This document shows, one piece after another, positions 44,856-53,776 of a DNA stretch of 64,000 nucleotides. Source of the stretch: Agromyces agglutinans (GTDB lineage Bacteria; Actinomycetota; Actinomycetes; Actinomycetales; Microbacteriaceae); contig NZ_WJIF01000006.1 in assembly GCF_009647605.1 (NCBI RefSeq), positions 139,068-203,067 on the forward strand, given 5' to 3'. The notes beneath the pieces were generated by a model that saw nothing but the letters and a program-made list of their open reading frames with translations, was not told the origin of the DNA and searched no databases. The position numbers and the translations under genes were made by a program. The stretch's first letter is position 1. Each line of letters starts with the position of its first letter.

Positions 44856-46028
44856 ATGACCACCTCGACCGAGGCGATCGAACTCTCGATCGTCATGCCC
44901 TGCCTCAACGAGGCCGAGACACTCGCCGTCTGCATCGACAAGGCGCAGGGCTACCTTCGTCGGAGCGGGGTCGTCGGTGAGGTCGTGGTCGCCGACAACG
45001 GATCGACCGATGGCTCGCAGGAGATCGCACGGGCGCACGGTGCGCGCGTGGTCGACATTCCCGTGAAGGGCTACGGCGCCGCGCTCATGGGCGGCATCGA
45101 GGCGGCGCGCGGTGACTACGTAATCATGGGCGACGCCGACGACTCGTACGACTTCTCGAACCTCGACCCGTTCGTCGGTCGCCTTCGAGCGGGCGACCAA
45201 CTGGTGATGGGCAACCGGTTCCAGGGCGGGATCGCCGAGGGCGCGATGCCGCCGCTGCACAAGTACCTGGGCAATCCGGTGCTGTCCTGGATCGGTCGGG
45301 TCCTGTTCCGCTCGCCGATCGGCGACTTCCACTGCGGTCTCCGGGGTTTCAACCGGCAGGCCATCCTCAACCTGCACCTGCAGACCACGGGCATGGAGTT
45401 CGCGAGCGAGGTCGTCGTCAAGTCCACGCTCGGCGGCCTGCGCGTCTCCGAGGTGCCGACGACCCTCGAGAAGGACGGCCGGAGCCGACCGCCGCACCTG
45501 CGGAGTTGGCGCGACGGATGGCGGCACCTGCGGTTCCTGCTCATCTTCAGCCCGCGCTGGCTGTTCCTCATCCCCGGCGCGGTCGCCTTCCTCCTCGGCT
45601 TCTTCGGGACCCTCGTCCTGGCCTTCGGCCCGATCGTCATCGGCGACGTCGGCATGTCCGAGATCACGCAGACGTACCTGGCTGCATTGGCCGTGGTCGG
45701 CTACCAGGCGATCGTGCTCGGCATCCTCACGAAGATCTATGCCCAGCATGAGGGCTTCAACATCCCGCGGTCTCGCAGTTTCGACCGGCTCGAACGCCGG
45801 ATCAGTCTCGAGAGCGGCGCCTTGGCCGGACTCGGCCTGTTCGTGGTCGGTCTCGTCATCGCCATCGTCCAGTTCTCGATTTGGGCTGGAACGGGGTTCG
45901 GGCCGCTCGACCAGAGTTCGGCGATCCGCGTGGCGATCCTCTCGGCACTCTTCATGATGCTCGGCGCGCAGACGATCATGGCCGGAATGTTCCTCGGCGC
46001 ACTCAAGGTCGGCCTCAGGAGGAATTGA
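44856..46028 (+). CDS. Polyprenyl-phosphate glycosyltransferase (DPM1-like GT2) with C-terminal membrane helices
   Basis: A 390-residue protein. Residues 1-230 are a GT2 domain: LSIVMPCLNEAETLAVCI, VVADNGSTDGSQEIA, GYGAALMGGIEAARGDYVIMGDADDSYDFS with a DADD motif, and DFHCGLRGFNRQAI. Residues 230-390 carry four to five membrane helices. Such enzymes make polyprenyl-phosphate sugars, the donors used outside the membrane by GT-C proteins. That would feed the several GT-C-like proteins in this locus. GT2 at 46032 follows 3 bases later. Confidence 0.9.
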   Translation: MTTSTEAIELSIVMPCLNEAETLAVCIDKAQGYLRRSGVVGEVVVADNGSTDGSQEIARAHGARVVDIPVKGYGAALMGGIEAARGDYVIMGDADDSYDFSNLDPFVGRLRAGDQLVMGNRFQGGIAEGAMPPLHKYLGNPVLSWIGRVLFRSPIGDFHCGLRGFNRQAILNLHLQTTGMEFASEVVVKSTLGGLRVSEVPTTLEKDGRSRPPHLRSWRDGWRHLRFLLIFSPRWLFLIPGAVAFLLGFFGTLVLAFGPIVIGDVGMSEITQTYLAALAVVGYQAIVLGILTKIYAQHEGFNIPRSRSFDRLERRISLESGALAGLGLFVVGLVIAIVQFSIWAGTGFGPLDQSSAIRVAILSALFMMLGAQTIMAGMFLGALKVGLRRN

Positions 46029-46031
46029 GCG

Positions 46032-47051
46032 GTGCCCGAACGCGGACCAGGTCGAGGCTCAATGCAGGTGCCACGCATCTCCGTCGCACTGGGCACGCAC
46101 AACGGCGAACGCTTCCTCGGCGAGCAGCTCCGGAGCATCCTCGATCAATCGCATCCTGTCGACGAGATCGTGCTCTCCGACGACGCGTCGCGCGACTCGA
46201 CGATCGGGGTCGCCGAGCAGGCGGTCGCAGCTGCCGGTGACGACGGCCGCCCCGTGCCGACGCTGATCGTGCTCCGGAACGACTCGCCGCTCGGCGTGAC
46301 GGGGAACTTTGCGCAGGCGTTGCAGGCTGCGACCGGCGATCTGATCCTGCTGTGCGATCAAGACGACCGCTGGCATGTCGATCGTGTCGCCGACGCGCTC
46401 GCCTGCTTCGCCACCGACCCTGAGCTCCAGCTCGTGGCATCCGATGCCCGGCTCGTGGACGAGCACGGCGCCCCCCTCCCGCATTCCCTCTTCGATACGC
46501 TCGGCATCGACGAAGGCCTGCTCGCCCGGATCGCGGCCGGAGGGGCATCGAGCGAACTCCTCAAGCGGAATCTGTTCACCGGGGCGACGATGGCGGTGCG
46601 CCGTGAACTCGTCGAGCGCGCCGCTCCGTTTCCTGCGAGCTGGGTCCACGACGAGTGGCTCGCGATCGTCGCATCGGTCACGGGCGGCCTCGTGGTGATC
46701 GACGCGCCCCTCATCGACTACCGGCAGCACGGCGGCAACCAGATCGGCGTCACCAAGCTCGAACTCGACGGCAAGCTGAGCCGGCTCCGCGAACCCCGGA
46801 GCGACCGCAACGCTCGGCTGCTGGCACGTGCCGAAGCGCTTGCCGCACGAGCGGCGGAATTCGCCCCGACCGATCAGCGATTCATCCGCGAGGTCGACGA
46901 GAAGGTGCAGCACGAACTCGTTCGCCGCGATCTTCCACGACGCCGCGTGCAGCGCATCGCGCCCGTGCTCGGGGAGTGGCGCACCGGGCGGTACTCGCGC
47001 TTCGGCTTGGGAGCGCAGGACGTCCTCCGCGACCTCGTTCAGCCGGTCTGA
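46032..47051 (+). CDS. GT2 rhamnosyltransferase-like glycosyltransferase
   Basis: A GT-A enzyme of 339 residues from the GTG at 46032, or 329 from the ATG at 46062, where the fold begins (QVPRISVALGTHNGERFLGEQLRSIL). IVLSDDASRDST and LILLCDQDDRWHVDRV (DQDD) are typical of the rhamnosyltransferase branch, with KRNLFTGATMAVRRELVE and HDEWLA in the acceptor domain. The last 70 residues are helical and charged. It is probably cotranscribed with the polyprenyl-sugar synthase before it. Confidence 0.87.
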   Translation: MPERGPGRGSMQVPRISVALGTHNGERFLGEQLRSILDQSHPVDEIVLSDDASRDSTIGVAEQAVAAAGDDGRPVPTLIVLRNDSPLGVTGNFAQALQAATGDLILLCDQDDRWHVDRVADALACFATDPELQLVASDARLVDEHGAPLPHSLFDTLGIDEGLLARIAAGGASSELLKRNLFTGATMAVRRELVERAAPFPASWVHDEWLAIVASVTGGLVVIDAPLIDYRQHGGNQIGVTKLELDGKLSRLREPRSDRNARLLARAEALAARAAEFAPTDQRFIREVDEKVQHELVRRDLPRRRVQRIAPVLGEWRTGRYSRFGLGAQDVLRDLVQPV

Positions 47052-47066
47052 CGACGACGACCGGTC

Positions 47067-48380
47067 CTAGAGTCGCTCGCCGGTCGCCGGCGCTGACACC
47101 CCCGGCCGGCTCAACGCATCCCGCCAGCTCATGTCCCTCGCCGCCTTCACCGCGCACACCACGAGCAGCATCCACCCGCCCTCGGTGATCGCGAAGCTCT
47201 CGGCGAAGCTGGTCACGGCGATGACCACGAGCATGAGCGCGGGCCACAGGTAGACGGGGCTTCGTCGCGACGAGGCGAGCAGCCAGGCGCGCACGAGGGC
47301 GACGAGGATGAGGGCGGCGAAGAGCAACAGCCCGATGACGCCGACCTGGAAGTACACGTCGATATAGGCGCTGAGCGCCGAGGCGTGGTCGCGTCCGGTC
47401 ATCTGCTCGACCCAGACGAACGGTACCCGGTCGGGCCACTCGCCGTACCAGCCCCAGCCCTGGAGCGGGTTCACGGCGAGGTAACGGGATGCCTCGCGCC
47501 AGACGTCGAGGCGGACGTCGAACTCGGCGCGCGCGTCGAGCAGCTCGATGATGCGCAGCCGCAGCAGCCAGGCCACGACGAGGATCACGAAGCCGGCGCT
47601 CAGGAGCCCGATCTGCCAGCGCCAGCGGGTTGCGGGCTGTGCACGGCGCAGGCCGTACAGCGCGGCGAGGGCGACGAGCGCTGCACCGAGCGAGATCCAG
47701 GTCGTCGGCGAGCCCGAGAGCACGACGCAGATGCCGGCGAGGGCCATCGACCCGAACGCCTTGGCGCGGTTCGAGATCTTCGTGCGCCACTCGACGATGA
47801 AGGTGAGCAGGGCGATGAGGGCGACGAACCCGAGCATGTTGCGGGTGCCGAAGATGCCCTGGACCGGCCCGAGGCGGGCGAGGTCGCCGGTGATGCCGAG
47901 GAAGGCGATCGGCAGGTCGAGCAGGATGCCCGAGAGGATCTCGAGGCCGAGCGAGACGCCGAGGAGGACCCGCATCACGTCCGCGAACGCGCGCACGATC
48001 TGGATCGTGTCGCGCATGAGCGCGATGTAGACGCCGAGCACGGCGAACGCGATGAGGTAGGCGACGCGGGTCGCCGTGAGCCAGCTCGTGTCGCTCCAGA
48101 TGACGGATGCCGCGCACCAGGCGAGGAAGACGAGGATGGTCAGCGGCAGGATGCCGTACCACTCGACCGCCCGCCACCTGGCCACCAGCGAGAGCCCCGA
48201 GAGCACGATGAGGGTCGCGAGCGCGGCGAGCAGCCCGGGCCAGCCGATGAGCGCGACGATCGCGTGCGTCGAGAACGCGAGGCCGACCGCGATCAGCGTG
48301 AGCGCCTGCGCGAATCGGGCCGACCCGACGGCGCTCCGCGTCGCCGTCCACAGGCGCGTGCCGCGCGGGTCGTCGGTCAT
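47067..48380 (-). CDS. O-antigen polymerase/ligase-like membrane protein (second of two)
   Basis: A 437-residue protein with about eleven helices and the large outside loop of Wzy/WaaL proteins: NPLQGWGWYGEWPDRVPFVWVEQMTGRDHASALSAYIDVYFQVGVIGLLLFAAL, with the His before the long loop end and the Q-x-G-x-x-G motif. GIFGTRNMLGFVALIAL and VVLSGSPTTWISLGAAL are the other conserved blocks. These enzymes join repeat units or attach finished chains to an acceptor. Its start overlaps the stop of a paralogue as ATGA. Confidence 0.87.
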   Translation of the reverse strand: MTDDPRGTRLWTATRSAVGSARFAQALTLIAVGLAFSTHAIVALIGWPGLLAALATLIVLSGLSLVARWRAVEWYGILPLTILVFLAWCAASVIWSDTSWLTATRVAYLIAFAVLGVYIALMRDTIQIVRAFADVMRVLLGVSLGLEILSGILLDLPIAFLGITGDLARLGPVQGIFGTRNMLGFVALIALLTFIVEWRTKISNRAKAFGSMALAGICVVLSGSPTTWISLGAALVALAALYGLRRAQPATRWRWQIGLLSAGFVILVVAWLLRLRIIELLDARAEFDVRLDVWREASRYLAVNPLQGWGWYGEWPDRVPFVWVEQMTGRDHASALSAYIDVYFQVGVIGLLLFAALILVALVRAWLLASSRRSPVYLWPALMLVVIAVTSFAESFAITEGGWMLLVVCAVKAARDMSWRDALSRPGVSAPATGERL

Positions 48381-49810
48381 CGGGCGCGGCTGGAGCGAGG
48401 CGAGAAGGGCGAGCGGGTCGAGCGGGGCGAGCCGGGCGAGCGCGTCGCGCCCGGGCGTTCGTCGGCGAGGCGCGGCCGCGCGTGCGGTGCGGGCAGCGGC
48501 TCGTGCTCCCACTGCCGGCGCTTGGTGGCCCACGCGATGGCCAACAGCAGGGCGAACCCGCCCTCGACGAGGATGCGGCTCTCGGCGAGGCTCTGGCCGA
48601 TGAGGGCGACGAGCAGGAGCAGCGGGATGAACGCGGCCGCGGTGTACGGGCGCGGTGCGCCCGTGGCATCCCTCGGCTGGTCGACGGCGAGGAACCACGA
48701 TCGCCACAGCGCGCCGATGACGACCGAGGCGAACGCGAGGACGCCGACGATGCCGAGTTGCACCCACACGTCGAGCCACGCGTTGTGGGCCTGCAGGTAG
48801 AACACGCCGTTGCGCTCCGCGAGCGTGCCGAACGGCTCGGCCCACGGCTGCCAGTAGCTCATCCATCCCCAGCCGAACCAGGGGCGTTCGCCGGCGAGGC
48901 CGATGACCGCGTTCCAGATGTCGAATCGGCCCGTGACGTCTTCGCTCTTGCCGAACGCCGCGAGCAGGGTGCCCCAGAAGGCGATGAGCAGGGCGACGGA
49001 TGCCACGAGCGCGAACCCTGCGGTCGCGTAGACGAGTCGCCGACGCTCGGGTCCGCGCCGGCGCGCCCAGATCGCGAAGCCGAGGGCGACCAGCACGAGC
49101 ACGCCGACGAGGGTCACCGTCGCCGAGCGCGTGAGCACGAGCATGAGGCCGGCGACGACGAGCCACGCGATGCCGCGGCCCCGGCGGATGCCACCCGAGG
49201 CGAGGAGTGCGCCGAACACGACGGCGCCGAGCAGCGCGACCATGCCCAGCAGGTTGCGGCTCGCGACGATGCCCTCGACCGGGCCGCCTTCGAAGAGCAG
49301 GGCGCGCGACCAGTAGAACGCCATCGGCACCCGCTCGCCGTCGGCGTAGGCCGCGGGATCGAAGTCGGGGAAGTTCGGCAGCACCGGCTCGCGAACGAAC
49401 AGCGCGACCCAGAGCTCGAACGCGATCGAGAGGCCGAGCACCCACTTGATCGCCGCCGCGAGGGCGCCGACGAACCGGTTCCAGTCGAGGCAGAGCACGA
49501 GCGCGATGCCGACGAAGGCGGTCACCAGCGTGGTCGCGACGCCGAGCACGGATGCCGCCGGATAGGCCGACCACGCGATCGAGAGGGTCGCGAGGCCGAG
49601 GAACGCGATGGTCGACTTCGGGACCCGTCGCCAGATCCACCGCGGCCGCGTCTCGAGCACGAGCCACACGGCGCCGACGAGCACCAGCACGGCCACCACC
49701 CCGAAGCCCCACCAGCCGAGGAGGTTCCGCCAGAACTGGCCCGCGAGCAGCGTGAACAGCGCGAACGTCGCGAAGGCGCCGACCAGGGCGCGGCGGCGGT
49801 CGGGGGTCAT
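48377..49810 (-). CDS. O-antigen polymerase/ligase-like membrane protein (first of two)
   Basis: A 477-residue paralogue of the following gene, with the same layout: GIVASRNLLGMVALLGAVVF, LVLTRSATVTLVGVL, and the outside loop RPWFGWGWMSYWQPW...FYLQAHNAWLDVWVQLGIVGVLAFASV with HN and Q-x-G-x-x-G. Its last 40 residues are a Pro/Arg/Ser-rich tail (SPRSTRSPFSPRSSRAR) from a degenerate short repeat near 48393-48470. Two tandem copies could divide polymerase and ligase roles, or act on two glycans. It marks the right end of the glycan locus. Confidence 0.87.
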   Translation of the reverse strand: MTPDRRRALVGAFATFALFTLLAGQFWRNLLGWWGFGVVAVLVLVGAVWLVLETRPRWIWRRVPKSTIAFLGLATLSIAWSAYPAASVLGVATTLVTAFVGIALVLCLDWNRFVGALAAAIKWVLGLSIAFELWVALFVREPVLPNFPDFDPAAYADGERVPMAFYWSRALLFEGGPVEGIVASRNLLGMVALLGAVVFGALLASGGIRRGRGIAWLVVAGLMLVLTRSATVTLVGVLVLVALGFAIWARRRGPERRRLVYATAGFALVASVALLIAFWGTLLAAFGKSEDVTGRFDIWNAVIGLAGERPWFGWGWMSYWQPWAEPFGTLAERNGVFYLQAHNAWLDVWVQLGIVGVLAFASVVIGALWRSWFLAVDQPRDATGAPRPYTAAAFIPLLLLVALIGQSLAESRILVEGGFALLLAIAWATKRRQWEHEPLPAPHARPRLADERPGATRSPGSPRSTRSPFSPRSSRAR

Positions 49811-49858
49811 GGGTCCAAGGCTATCGCGGGGCGACCCGCGGGCGACGTGCCGCGTCGA

Positions 49859-51040
49859 TCAGACGAACGCGGCCTCGCCGGTGATCGCCCGGCCCACGAT
49901 GAGCGTGTTCATCTCGCGCGTGCCCTCGTAGGAGTAGAGCGCCTCGGCGTCGGCGAAGAAGCGGGCGACGTCGTACTCGAGCACGATGCCGTTGCCGCCG
50001 CAGGCCTCGCGCGCCCAGGCGACGGTCTCGCGCATGCGCGAGGTGGCATACGCCTTGGCGAGGGCCGAGTGCTCGTCGCGCAGCTCGCCGGCGTCCTGCA
50101 GTTGCGACGCGCGCACGACCATGCCGAGCGAGGCGGTGATGTTGCCGAGGCCGTTGACGAGGTGCTCCTGGATGAGCTGGTGCGAGCCGATCGGCCGGCC
50201 GAACTGCTCGCGCTGCTTGGCGTAGGCGACGGCGGCCTCGTACGCGCCCACGGCGGTGCCGACGGCCGCCCACGCGACCTCGGCGCGGGTGGCGCGCAGC
50301 ACGGCCGCCGTGTCGCGGAACGAGTTCGCGTTCTGGAGCCGCAGCGATTCGGGCACGTGCACGTCGGTGAGGGTGATGTCGGCGTTCTGCACGGGCCGCA
50401 GGCTGATCTTGCCCTCGATCTTGGTGGCCGTGTACCCGGGCGTCGTGGTCGGCACGATGAAGCCCTTGACCTGGCCGTCGGCCTCGTCCTTCGCCCAGAT
50501 GATCGTGATATCCGAGAACGTGGCGTTCCCGATCCAGCGCTTGGCGCCGTTGAGGACCCACTCGTCGCCCTCGCGGCGCGCGGTCGTGCGCAGTCCCCGG
50601 GCCGAGTCGGAGCCCGAGAACGGCTCGGTGAGCCCGAACGCGCCGATGACCTCGCCCGACGCGAGCTTCGGGATCCACTCCTCGCGCTGCTCCTTTGATC
50701 CCGCGATCGAGATGGACCCGGTCGCGAGGCCGTTCTGCACGCCCACGAACGTGCCGACCGAGGCATCCACCCGCGCGAGCTCGAGCGCGACGAACCCGCG
50801 GAACACCGCGGAGTTCTCGAACGTCCTCGTCTCGTCCCACGCGTAGGAGAGCACGCCCAGGTCGGCGAGCGGCTGCACGATCTGCATCGGGAACTCGGCG
50901 CGCTCCCAGTAGCCGCCGATGATCGGCTTGACGTCGGCCTCGAGCCAGGCCCGCAACCGGGCGATCTCCTCGCGCTCGCGCTCGGTGAGCAGCGTGCTCT
51001 CGTACGAGTAGAAGTCGCTCGCGAGCGGTTCGAATGGCAT
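49859..51040 (-). CDS. Acyl-CoA dehydrogenase, glutaryl-CoA dehydrogenase-like
   Basis: FAD enzyme of 393 residues that oxidises an acyl-CoA. GAFGLTEPFSGSDSARGLRTTARR and NGAKRWIGNATFSDI are the flavin- and substrate-binding blocks. KQREQFGRPIGSHQLIQEHL and REACGGNGIVLEYDVARFFADAEALYSYEGTREMNTLIVGRAITG complete the family, the last with the catalytic Glu of YEGT in the glutaryl-CoA dehydrogenase position. The substrate is not certain. GAGGAG precedes the ATG, and TAGGCT on the minus strand at 51076-51071 is a probable -10. It divides the glycan locus from the manA gene. Confidence 0.88.
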   Translation of the reverse strand: MPFEPLASDFYSYESTLLTEREREEIARLRAWLEADVKPIIGGYWERAEFPMQIVQPLADLGVLSYAWDETRTFENSAVFRGFVALELARVDASVGTFVGVQNGLATGSISIAGSKEQREEWIPKLASGEVIGAFGLTEPFSGSDSARGLRTTARREGDEWVLNGAKRWIGNATFSDITIIWAKDEADGQVKGFIVPTTTPGYTATKIEGKISLRPVQNADITLTDVHVPESLRLQNANSFRDTAAVLRATRAEVAWAAVGTAVGAYEAAVAYAKQREQFGRPIGSHQLIQEHLVNGLGNITASLGMVVRASQLQDAGELRDEHSALAKAYATSRMRETVAWAREACGGNGIVLEYDVARFFADAEALYSYEGTREMNTLIVGRAITGEAAFV

Positions 51041-51145
51041 GGCAGCTCCTCTGCATCGACGGATGCCTCGAGCCTAGGTCGGGCGTCGCCCCGCGTTCGA
51101 AGCGGTTGGTAGCTTGGGACAAACCCGCCGAAAGGACCCTCGCGC

Positions 51146-52390
51146 ATGTTTGTGCCGATCCGCAACACGCCCCGCGACTACGCGTGGGGTTCGACCGACG
51201 ACATCGCCGGATTCCTCGGCACCCCGCCCTCCGGCGGACCCGAGGCCGAGCTGTGGCTCGGTGCGCACCCGGGCTCGCCGGCGGTCATCGCCGACCCGTC
51301 GCAGACGGGTGGCGCCGGAGACCTCGCCGAGTGGATCGCGGCAGACCCCGAGGCGGCCCTCGGCCCCGAACTCGCGGCCGACGGCGCCCGCCTGCCCTTC
51401 CTGCTGAAGCTCCTCGCGGCGGGCGGGCCGCTGTCGCTGCAGGCGCACCCGACGCCCGAGCAGGCCCGGGCCGGCTTCGCGCGCGAGGAGGCCGACGGCG
51501 TGCCGATCGACGCGTTCGACCGCAACTACAAGGACGCGTTCCACAAGCCCGAGCTCATCGTCGCGCTGAGCGAGACGTTCGACGCGCTGTCGGGGTTCCG
51601 CCCGCTCGACGAGGTCCGGGACATCCTCGCGGTGCTGCGGGCGACCGACGCCGCCGACGAGCGGCCCGAGCCCGGCGCGCTCGACCTGCTCGAGGGGCAT
51701 CTCGCCGACGACGGCCTCGAGGGCACCGTGGAGTGGCTGCTCCGCGACGGCCGCGGCGGCGACACGGGTCAGGCGACCTGGGTCGTCGAGCGGGTCGTGC
51801 GGCTGGCCGCGAGCGAGGCCGCGGCGGCATCCGTGCACGCGTTGTCGTTCGCGACGGTGGCCGACCTCGCGACGAGCTACCCGGGCGACCCCGGCATCGT
51901 GATCTCGCTGCTGCTGAACCGCGTGCGGCTCGCCCGCGGCGAGGCGCTGTACCTTCGCGCCGGCAACATCCACGCCTACCTCCGAGGGCTCGGCATCGAG
52001 CTCATGGCCGCGAGCGACAACGTGCTGCGCGGCGGGCTCACGCCCAAGCACATCGATGTGAGCGAGCTCGTGGACGTGCTCGACTTCACGCCCATCGCAC
52101 CGCCGCTGCTCGCGCCCGAGCCGGTCGCCCCGGGCGTCACCGCGTTCCGCCCCGATGTTCCCGACTTCGCGCTCTACCGCGTCGAGCCGATGACGGATGC
52201 CTCGCGCGTCGAGCTGACCGGACCGGCGATCGTGCTCGTCGAGGGCGATGGCGTCGAGATCACCGGCGAGCTCGGCCGGTCGTCGATCGGCCGCGGGGGA
52301 GCGGTCTACGTCACGCCCGACGAACGCGTGCTGCACGTGACCGGCGCCGGCGTCGCTTGGGTCGCGACGACGGGCACGCGGCCGGCGTAG
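51146..52390 (+). CDS. manA: Mannose-6-phosphate isomerase, class I
   Basis: Zinc enzyme that interconverts fructose-6-phosphate and mannose-6-phosphate. The 414-residue cupin has RNTPRDYAWGS at the start, SLQAHPTPEQA with the metal-binding Gln and His, NYKDAFHKPELIVAL with the metal-binding Glu, and LRAGNIHAYLRG with the third His. AAAGGA lies about 9 bases before the ATG, and TAGCTT (51110-51115) is a weak -10. With manB downstream it supplies GDP-mannose precursors. Confidence 0.95.
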   Translation: MFVPIRNTPRDYAWGSTDDIAGFLGTPPSGGPEAELWLGAHPGSPAVIADPSQTGGAGDLAEWIAADPEAALGPELAADGARLPFLLKLLAAGGPLSLQAHPTPEQARAGFAREEADGVPIDAFDRNYKDAFHKPELIVALSETFDALSGFRPLDEVRDILAVLRATDAADERPEPGALDLLEGHLADDGLEGTVEWLLRDGRGGDTGQATWVVERVVRLAASEAAAASVHALSFATVADLATSYPGDPGIVISLLLNRVRLARGEALYLRAGNIHAYLRGLGIELMAASDNVLRGGLTPKHIDVSELVDVLDFTPIAPPLLAPEPVAPGVTAFRPDVPDFALYRVEPMTDASRVELTGPAIVLVEGDGVEITGELGRSSIGRGGAVYVTPDERVLHVTGAGVAWVATTGTRPA

Positions 52391-52420
52391 GCCGCCGAGG
52401 CCGCCGAGGCCGCCGGGAGC

Positions 52421-53410
52421 TCAGCCGGCGACGGCCAGGTCGGCGCGCGACGGCTCGACTCGGGTGCGCACGCCGAACAGTCGTCGGTAGGCCGTCGGCG
52501 TCGTCTGCAGCACCTTCAGGAAGTGGTGGCGCATCACCGCGGCCTGCCCGAAGCCGGTCTCGCGCGCGACTTCCTCGAGCGTGAAGTCGGTCTCCTCGAG
52601 CAGTTGCTGGGCGCGCAGCAGTCGCTGCCGGTTGAGCCACGCGTTCGGCGTGGTGCCGGTCTCGGCGCGGAACTTGCGCGCGAAGGTGCGCGGCGACATC
52701 AGCGCCTTACGGGCGAGCAGGTCGACCGTGAGGTCCTCGTCGAGGTGCTCGACCATCCACTCGGTGATGCGCGCGAACGAGTCGCTGCGGCACTCGGCGA
52801 CCGGGGTCTGGATGAACTGCGACTGGCCGCCGTCGCGCTGCGGCGGTACGACCATGCGGCGCGCGATGATGTTCGCCGCCGACTGGCCGAGCTCCGTGCG
52901 CACGATGTGCAGGGCCGCGTCGATGCCGGCCGCGGTGCCGGCGCCGGTGACGATCCGCCCGTCCTGCACGAAGAGCACGTCGGGGTCGACCTCGGTGTCG
53001 GGGAACAGTTCGGCCATGCGGTCGGTGTACATCCAGTGCGTCGTCGCGCGGCGGCCGTCGAGGACGCCCGCGTGCCCGAGCGTGAAGGCGCCGGAACAGA
53101 CCGAGAGGACCCAGGCCCCGCGCGCGGCGGCGTCGCGGATGACCTCGAGGACGCGCTCGTCGGGCGGCGAGTCGATGAGGGAGGCCGGCACGGCGACGAG
53201 GTCGGCGGTGCGCGCGGCGTCGAGGCCCTCGTCGACGACGATGTGGAAGCCGAGCTTCGTCGAGACGGGGCCGGGGTCGGCGGCCACGACGTGGAAGTCG
53301 AAGGTCGGCCCGCCCTGTTCGGATCGGTCGATGCCGAACACCTCGCAGATGACGCCGAACTCGAAGGGCGCCATCTGGGGAAGGGCGATGCAGGCGACGG
53401 TCTGGAGCAT
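52421..53410 (-). CDS. GlxA-type AraC family regulator with DJ-1/PfpI domain
   Basis: A 329-residue transcription factor. Residues 1-190 are a DJ-1/PfpI-like domain: VACIALPQMAPFEFGVICEVFG, and VLSVCSGAFTLGHAGVLDGRRATTHW with the nucleophile-elbow Cys. Residues 215-315 carry two helix-turn-helix motifs of AraC type (LTVDLLARKALMSPRTFARKFRAETG, and LEEVARETGFGQAAVMRHHFLKVLQTTPTAYRR). AGAGAGG precedes the ATG at 53410. It probably responds to a small nitrogen compound or aldehyde. The adjacent intergenic region has several TGGCA sites that it may bind. Confidence 0.9.
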   Translation of the reverse strand: MLQTVACIALPQMAPFEFGVICEVFGIDRSEQGGPTFDFHVVAADPGPVSTKLGFHIVVDEGLDAARTADLVAVPASLIDSPPDERVLEVIRDAAARGAWVLSVCSGAFTLGHAGVLDGRRATTHWMYTDRMAELFPDTEVDPDVLFVQDGRIVTGAGTAAGIDAALHIVRTELGQSAANIIARRMVVPPQRDGGQSQFIQTPVAECRSDSFARITEWMVEHLDEDLTVDLLARKALMSPRTFARKFRAETGTTPNAWLNRQRLLRAQQLLEETDFTLEEVARETGFGQAAVMRHHFLKVLQTTPTAYRRLFGVRTRVEPSRADLAVAG

Positions 53411-53471
53411 GGCGGCCTCTCTGGTCGGTTCGCCGGCGCTGAACCCGGTGATGAAGGTGGTGGGAGGGTGA

Positions 53472-53545
53472 TTGGCAGGAATCATCCGTACAAGTGGCAC
53501 TCTGCCACTGTCGGCAGGATTTGGCAATCCGTAGCGTTTCTGCCA
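53472..53545. promoter_or_regulatory. Cluster of TGGCA half-sites with an inverted repeat
   Basis: TTGGCA (53472-53477), AGTGGCA (53493-53499) with TGCCACT (53503-53509) as a perfect 7-base inverted repeat, TCGGCA (53511-53516), TTGGCA (53521-53526) and TGCCA (53541-53545) crowd into 74 bases. They lie between the GlxA-type regulator and the small membrane protein, overlapping the latter's -10 (TAGCGT, 53532-53537). A regulator operator is the simplest reading. Confidence 0.5.
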
Positions 53546-53697
53546 TGGCTGAACTCATCCTCCTCGTGATCGTCGTCGCACTCACCGTCTCCGGTGCCGT
53601 CGCGACCCTCCGCCTCGTCTCGCACGACGGCTACGGCCTGCCCGAGGTGGGCGACCGGCTCCGGCACGTCGAGCACCGCACGCTCGCCGACGTGTGA
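53545..53697 (+). CDS. Small single-pass membrane protein
   Basis: A 50-residue protein MAELILLVIVVALTVSGAVATLRLV followed by a short polar tail RHVEHRTLADV. One hydrophobic helix occupies residues 3-24. TAGCGT (53532-53537) is followed by exactly seven bases and the ATG, so it is probably a leaderless gene. There is no recognisable family. It is divergent from the regulator gene and may be its target. Confidence 0.65.
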   Translation: MAELILLVIVVALTVSGAVATLRLVSHDGYGLPEVGDRLRHVEHRTLADV

Positions 53698-53776
53698 CCG
53701 GTGACCCGCGCCGCCCCTCCGCGCCGCCCGGTACGATCGGTGGGGCTCCGGAGGTGCCGGGGCCGGGAAGGCGGGC

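Noticed and set aside
47067-49712. 881-residue minus-strand frame that looks like a fusion
   Set aside because: The part before 48380 is an out-of-frame reading of the first polymerase-like gene; the real second gene starts at 48380 with an ATGA overlap.
52384-52416. Three near-copies of GCCGCCGAG between manA and the regulator
   Set aside because: A short, low-complexity run across a stop codon; no sign of function.
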